Source: DAIDKA01 sp035487155 (GTDB lineage Bacteria; Pseudomonadota; Gammaproteobacteria; Steroidobacterales; Steroidobacteraceae). From it: 64,000 nt of DNA. Of the stretch, positions 60,514-64,000 are shown piece after piece (position 1 is the stretch's first letter; every line of letters starts with the position of its first letter). The position numbers were made by a program, and so were the translations under genes. The stretch lies in the NCBI GenBank assembly GCA_035487155.1, contig DATHMK010000093.1, positions 1 through 64,000 on the forward strand. The letters are read 5' to 3'. The notes below the pieces were generated by a model that searched no databases, was not told the origin of the DNA, and was given only the letters and a program-made list of their open reading frames with translations.

Positions 60514-62238
60514 ATGATGGTTGACGTCAGTCGACGTTCGTTCGTGGTCGGCGCGGGGCTCACCGCGGCCTGCATCGCCTCCTTCCCGCAACCGGTGGAA
60601 GCCAACCCGGATACCTCAAAGGTCGAGGCGCCGGCCGATCTTCGACCGCTCATTGAGAACGAGCGCAAGGCAATTCTCGCCGCCATGTCCAAGGAGGACA
60701 TTCCCGGCGTTGGGATCTGTCTCATATATGAAGGCAAGCCCGTGTGGGTCGAGGGCTTCGGTGTCACGGATCATGGTTCCAATCGCACGGTCACCGACAG
60801 CACAATCTTCAACGTGGAGTCGACGTCGAAGAACTTCACTGCCACCGCCATCATGCTGGCGGTGCAACGCGGTCTGCTCGATCTGGATGAGCCGATCACC
60901 ACCTATGTGCCGGATTTCACCGTTCAGAGTCGGTTCGAGTCAGCGCCTGAAAGCCGCATTACCCTGCGACTCCTTCTGAGTCATCGGGCTGGCTTTACCC
61001 ATGAGGCGCCTATCGGGAACAACTTCGATCCCACATTCGCGGATTTTGCGAGCCATGTGCGCAGTATCTCCGGGACCTGGCTGCGCTTCCCCGTGGGTGA
61101 CCGGTACCGGTATTCGAACCTGGGGGTCGATCTGGCCGGATACATCCTGCAGGTCGTGAGCAAGATGCCCTTCGAGAACTGCCTCAAGACCATGCTCTTC
61201 GAGCCGCTCGGCATGAGCGACAGCACGGCCGCAACGGACGTGTACCGTCGGCGCGCCGATCGCGCCGTGGGCCATCAGACGGGCCACGCGACCGTGCCGC
61301 TGGAAATTCCGCTGCTTGCCTCCGGAGGCGTGTACATCAGTGCCCGTGATATCGCCGCCTATCTCATGTTTCATCTCAATCAAGGCAGGGTCGGACCCAG
61401 AACCGTGCTCGAGGCAGATCTATGGCGCGAGATGCACGGCTTCTCGCTGGGCGGCAACTATGGTCTGGGCATCGCGCGATCCGATCTTCGTTACGGCGAT
61501 ACCTCGGTCCGCCAGCTCAGTCACAACGGCGGCGGCTTCGGATTCGGCTGCGCACTGGAGTACTACCCCGAATCGCAGCTCGCGCGGGCCGTTTTTTTCA
61601 ACCAGGATCTCGCGCCATCCGGGCCGCAGTTCGGGGCCGAGATCATCGATCAGCTGCTCAGTCGCCGGTATGGGGCGCGCAAACCAAAACAGACGGCGCA
61701 GGACCTGTCCGTGATCGAGCCGACCCGCAAGCAGCTCGAGCAGTTCGTGGGTACCTATGTTGGGCGGATCATTGCCACGGCGGTGGAGATGAAGATTGTC
61801 GATAACAGGCTCGGATTGCAGCTGGGGCCGGTATTCGCACCCATGCAATTCACCTCGCCGGTGGATGTCTTCAGCGCCGCCCCGACGGGCGATGTCTTGA
61901 CGTCCCGCTACTTTCCCGGGAGCGACGGCCAGGTTGCTCACTTCGAGTGCGCGGTCAGCGACTTCAGCTTTGACTACAACGACGGGCCCCATGACCCCTT
62001 CGGACCGAACGAGCCTGGGTGGGAAAGATTCCTGGGAGCGTACAAATACTACACCTGGGGTCAGAGCCAGCCGGACGCGAGCAAGACGCTTCACCGGAAG
62101 AACGGCTACCTCTATCTCGATGACATTCGATTGGTGGCGGAGACTGAGCCGGGTCTTTTCTTTACCTCCGACGGAGAGGCCTTGGACTTCAGGCACCCGG
62201 TACCGACATGGAAGAATATCCGTCTCGAGCGCGTATGA
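60514..62238 (+). CDS. Tat-exported serine hydrolase (class C beta-lactamase fold)
   Basis: 574 aa. Tat signal DVSRRSFVVGAGLTA. All three motifs of the fold are intact: SxxK in NVESTSKNFTATA, YSN in RYRYSNLGVDLAG and HNG in LSHNGGGFGFG. A C-terminal beta-barrel-like domain of about 170 residues follows. Periplasmic esterase, D-aminopeptidase or penicillin-binding-like enzyme; I cannot choose. ATG 60514 with GGGGGAG upstream. The 188 bp before it holds no other gene. It overlaps the 5-FCL gene tail to tail by 50 bp. Confidence 0.86.
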   Translation: MMVDVSRRSFVVGAGLTAACIASFPQPVEANPDTSKVEAPADLRPLIENERKAILAAMSKEDIPGVGICLIYEGKPVWVEGFGVTDHGSNRTVTDSTIFNVESTSKNFTATAIMLAVQRGLLDLDEPITTYVPDFTVQSRFESAPESRITLRLLLSHRAGFTHEAPIGNNFDPTFADFASHVRSISGTWLRFPVGDRYRYSNLGVDLAGYILQVVSKMPFENCLKTMLFEPLGMSDSTAATDVYRRRADRAVGHQTGHATVPLEIPLLASGGVYISARDIAAYLMFHLNQGRVGPRTVLEADLWREMHGFSLGGNYGLGIARSDLRYGDTSVRQLSHNGGGFGFGCALEYYPESQLARAVFFNQDLAPSGPQFGAEIIDQLLSRRYGARKPKQTAQDLSVIEPTRKQLEQFVGTYVGRIIATAVEMKIVDNRLGLQLGPVFAPMQFTSPVDVFSAAPTGDVLTSRYFPGSDGQVAHFECAVSDFSFDYNDGPHDPFGPNEPGWERFLGAYKYYTWGQSQPDASKTLHRKNGYLYLDDIRLVAETEPGLFFTSDGEALDFRHPVPTWKNIRLERV

Positions 62239-62866
62239 AATGCTCGGTCACGATGACGTCCATCGGAATGTCGTGCGGCTGCGGAAAGATGCTGTCCAGT
62301 TCCGCGTCGGCAAAGGCGATACCGATGGTGTGCGGACGCGGCTCTGCGGCCGCCAGGGTGCGATCGTAGAAGCCCCCTCCATAGCCTAGGCGATAGCGGC
62401 CGGCGTCGAATCCGACCAGGGGCACGACCAGCAGGTTGGGTTGCACGACGTCCCGTTCCGGTGGCACGGGTATATTCCAGTGTCCGCGCTTCAGCGCCGC
62501 GCCGGGTCGCCAGCGCCAGAACTCCACGGGTGTCGCGTCCCGGACCACCACCGGCAGCCCCACCACGCCACCGGCCTTGACGTGATGGCGCGCGAACTCC
62601 CTCAGGTCGATTTCACCGCGTATCGGCCAGTACACGCCCAGTACCGGATAGCGGGCCACATCGATTGCGCCCTTCAGGTAGTCAATCACCGGCACACTGA
62701 GGCGCTTGCGCTCCTCGGGGTCCCGCGCCATGCGCCGGCCGATGAGCGCCGTCCGCTGCGCCTTGCGCCAGGCCTTGATCTCGCTCCAGGTCGAGGGCGC
62801 CGTGTCGAAATCCGCCGCATAGCAGACCGGGGAGGCATGCTCGTGCGGTTCATCTTTTTCGCCCAT
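62189..62866 (-). CDS. 5-formyltetrahydrofolate cyclo-ligase
   Basis: 225 aa. Converts 5-formyl-THF to 5,10-methenyl-THF with ATP. Conserved KAWRKAQRTALIGRRMARD at the N-terminus, YWPIRGEIDLREFA, and the ATP-binding YRLGYGGGFYDRTLA. ATG 62866 is the first plausible start; the longer frame from 62971 lies opposite the monooxygenase. Its start shares the bases CATG with the divergent monooxygenase, so their promoters must lie inside each other's genes unless one starts further in. Confidence 0.9.
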   Translation of the reverse strand: MGEKDEPHEHASPVCYAADFDTAPSTWSEIKAWRKAQRTALIGRRMARDPEERKRLSVPVIDYLKGAIDVARYPVLGVYWPIRGEIDLREFARHHVKAGGVVGLPVVVRDATPVEFWRWRPGAALKRGHWNIPVPPERDVVQPNLLVVPLVGFDAGRYRLGYGGGFYDRTLAAAEPRPHTIGIAFADAELDSIFPQPHDIPMDVIVTEHFIRARDGYSSMSVPGA

Positions 62867-64000
62867 GACGCATACTACACCGGTGGAAGACGTCATCATT
62901 GTCGGGGGTGGCCCCACCGGGTTCATCTGTGCACTGGGCCTCGCCCAAGCCGGGGTGCAGGTAACGGTCATTGAAGCCGAACCCCGTATCGTCGACTCGC
63001 CGCGGGCGGCCGTCTATCACTGGAGCGTGGTCGAAGGACTGGAGCGACTCGGCATCCGCGAGGAGGTCGAGCGCACTGGAATCACGAAGCAGGATTACAC
63101 CTACCTGGTGCACAAGACCCGTGAGCGCATCGACTTCAGTCTCGAGGTTCTGAACGGCCGCACGCCCTACCCCTACAACATCCATCTGGGCCAGCACCGG
63201 CTGGCCGGGATCGCGCTGCAGCGGCTGCAGCGACACCCGCAGGCCACGGTTCGCTTCAATACGCGGCTGAGGCAACTGGTACAGAATGATGAGGGTGTCA
63301 CCCTCCAGGTCATGACGCCGGATGGCGCGCAGGAGATGCGTGCGCGCTGGGTGATCGGAGCTGATGGCGCCGGCAGCACGGTACGACGGCAGCTGGCGCT
63401 GGAGTTCGAAGGCATGACCTGGCCGGAACGCTTCGTCGCGACCAATCTCTACTTCGACTTCGAGCAGTATCACTACGCGCGGGCGACTTTTCTCATTGAC
63501 GATACCTATGGCGCCGTCATTGCGAAACTGGATAACCAGGGCCTGTGGCGCTGCACCTACATGGAGGATGCCAGCCTGCCGGAGGAGTCGGTGCGCGAGC
63601 GGCTGCCACGTGTCTACGATGCCATCCTTCCCGGGGCGCACTACAGCGTCGAGCGCCTGACGCCCTATCGTATGCATCAGCGTTCGGCGCCCCGTTACCG
63701 CCTGGGCCGCGTGGTTCTGGTGGGCGATGCAGCCCATGTCACCAACCCCACGGGCGGGCTGGGGCTCACCTCCGGGCTGTTCGACTGCTTTGCCCTGTAT
63801 CCGGCGCTGACCTCGGTGCTCAGCGGTGCCGACCCCGCCATCCTGGATCGCTATTCGGATTCGCGCCGGGATATTTTCTTGAACCGGATCTCCCCGCAGT
63901 CCACTGCCAACAAAAGGCTCATCTATCACGCCAATGGCGGCGGACGACATCTGGATGAGGCGCTGGTGGGCCTGCGCCGGCTCGGCACCGATCCTGATTT
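62865..64000 (+). CDS. Class A FAD monooxygenase, cut by the window end
   Basis: 378 codons visible, no stop before position 64000. FAD motif DVIIVGGGPTGFICALGLAQ, DG motif WVIGADGAGSTVRR and GD motif VVLVGDAAHVTNPTGGLGLT define an aromatic hydroxylase-type flavoprotein. It hydroxylates phenolic or related aromatics; the substrate is unknown. Start ATG 62865 overlaps the divergent 5-FCL start; GTG 62883 just before the FAD motif is an alternative. Confidence 0.88.
   Translation, partial: MTHTTPVEDVIIVGGGPTGFICALGLAQAGVQVTVIEAEPRIVDSPRAAVYHWSVVEGLERLGIREEVERTGITKQDYTYLVHKTRERIDFSLEVLNGRTPYPYNIHLGQHRLAGIALQRLQRHPQATVRFNTRLRQLVQNDEGVTLQVMTPDGAQEMRARWVIGADGAGSTVRRQLALEFEGMTWPERFVATNLYFDFEQYHYARATFLIDDTYGAVIAKLDNQGLWRCTYMEDASLPEESVRERLPRVYDAILPGAHYSVERLTPYRMHQRSAPRYRLGRVVLVGDAAHVTNPTGGLGLTSGLFDCFALYPALTSVLSGADPAILDRYSDSRRDIFLNRISPQSTANKRLIYHANGGGRHLDEALVGLRRLGTDPD

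Overview
This is a GC-rich proteobacterial chromosome segment with no phage or plasmid backbone and no rRNA or tRNA that I can recognise. PQQ/cytochrome c dehydrogenases, an RND-NodT efflux operon, sigma-54 regulation and a resident integron-type cassette array suggest a gammaproteobacterium (Xanthomonadales/Nevskiales/Steroidobacter-like). That placement is inference.

Layout. (1) 53-6537: a macrolide-exporter-like FtsX permease and a HlyD adaptor on the minus strand, divergent from an NtrC-type response regulator and its NtrY-like kinase. A near-consensus -24/-12 (sigma-54) promoter points at the adaptor gene. The adaptor appears to have lost about 80 residues internally. (2) 6652-25014: the main discovery, a long array of integron attC sites with short plus-strand genes between them and no integrase anywhere in the window. 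I see 14 good sites and 4 degenerate ones. Six of the good sites are exactly 108 bp, and all share conserved arms (TTCGAGCGGACGCG ... CCGCTCAACTTTGGCGTTAG). About 20 cassette genes are present, mostly small membrane or exported proteins of unknown function, with a UbiE-like methyltransferase, an FMN-barrel protein, a RibD/DHFR-like reductase, a LysE exporter, DUF1330, two VOC proteins and DUF1905. The array is broken at 12010-15232 by a minus-strand HTH-TPR regulator, an exported protein and a remnant of a PQQ dehydrogenase. It is broken again at 16546-20391 by a large GH106-type glycosidase. Sites decay towards the right end.

(3) 25354-31768: a quinohemoprotein alcohol dehydrogenase, a dienelactone hydrolase and aldo/keto reductase pair, a lipoprotein, a PilZ protein and an amine oxidase. 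(4) 31945-41256: an RND tripartite pump, a GAF sensor kinase, a NarL-type regulator and a HEAT-repeat protein, tightly packed and probably one operon. (5) 41269-46349: a histidine phosphatase, an overlapping EthD/hydrolase/ECF-sigma module, an EstB-like esterase and a quinone oxidoreductase-like enzyme.

(6) 46346-53047: two further PQQ/cytochrome c dehydrogenases, an exported double-VOC protein and an exported mannonate-dehydratase-like enolase, which together look like a periplasmic oxidation cluster. (7) 53158-64000: chains of small overlapping genes (a DUF3455 lipoprotein, a DUF1272 fusion, a methyltransferase, DUF1737), two more serine hydrolases of the beta-lactamase fold, a 2H phosphoesterase, 5-formyltetrahydrofolate cyclo-ligase and a class A flavin monooxygenase cut by the window end.
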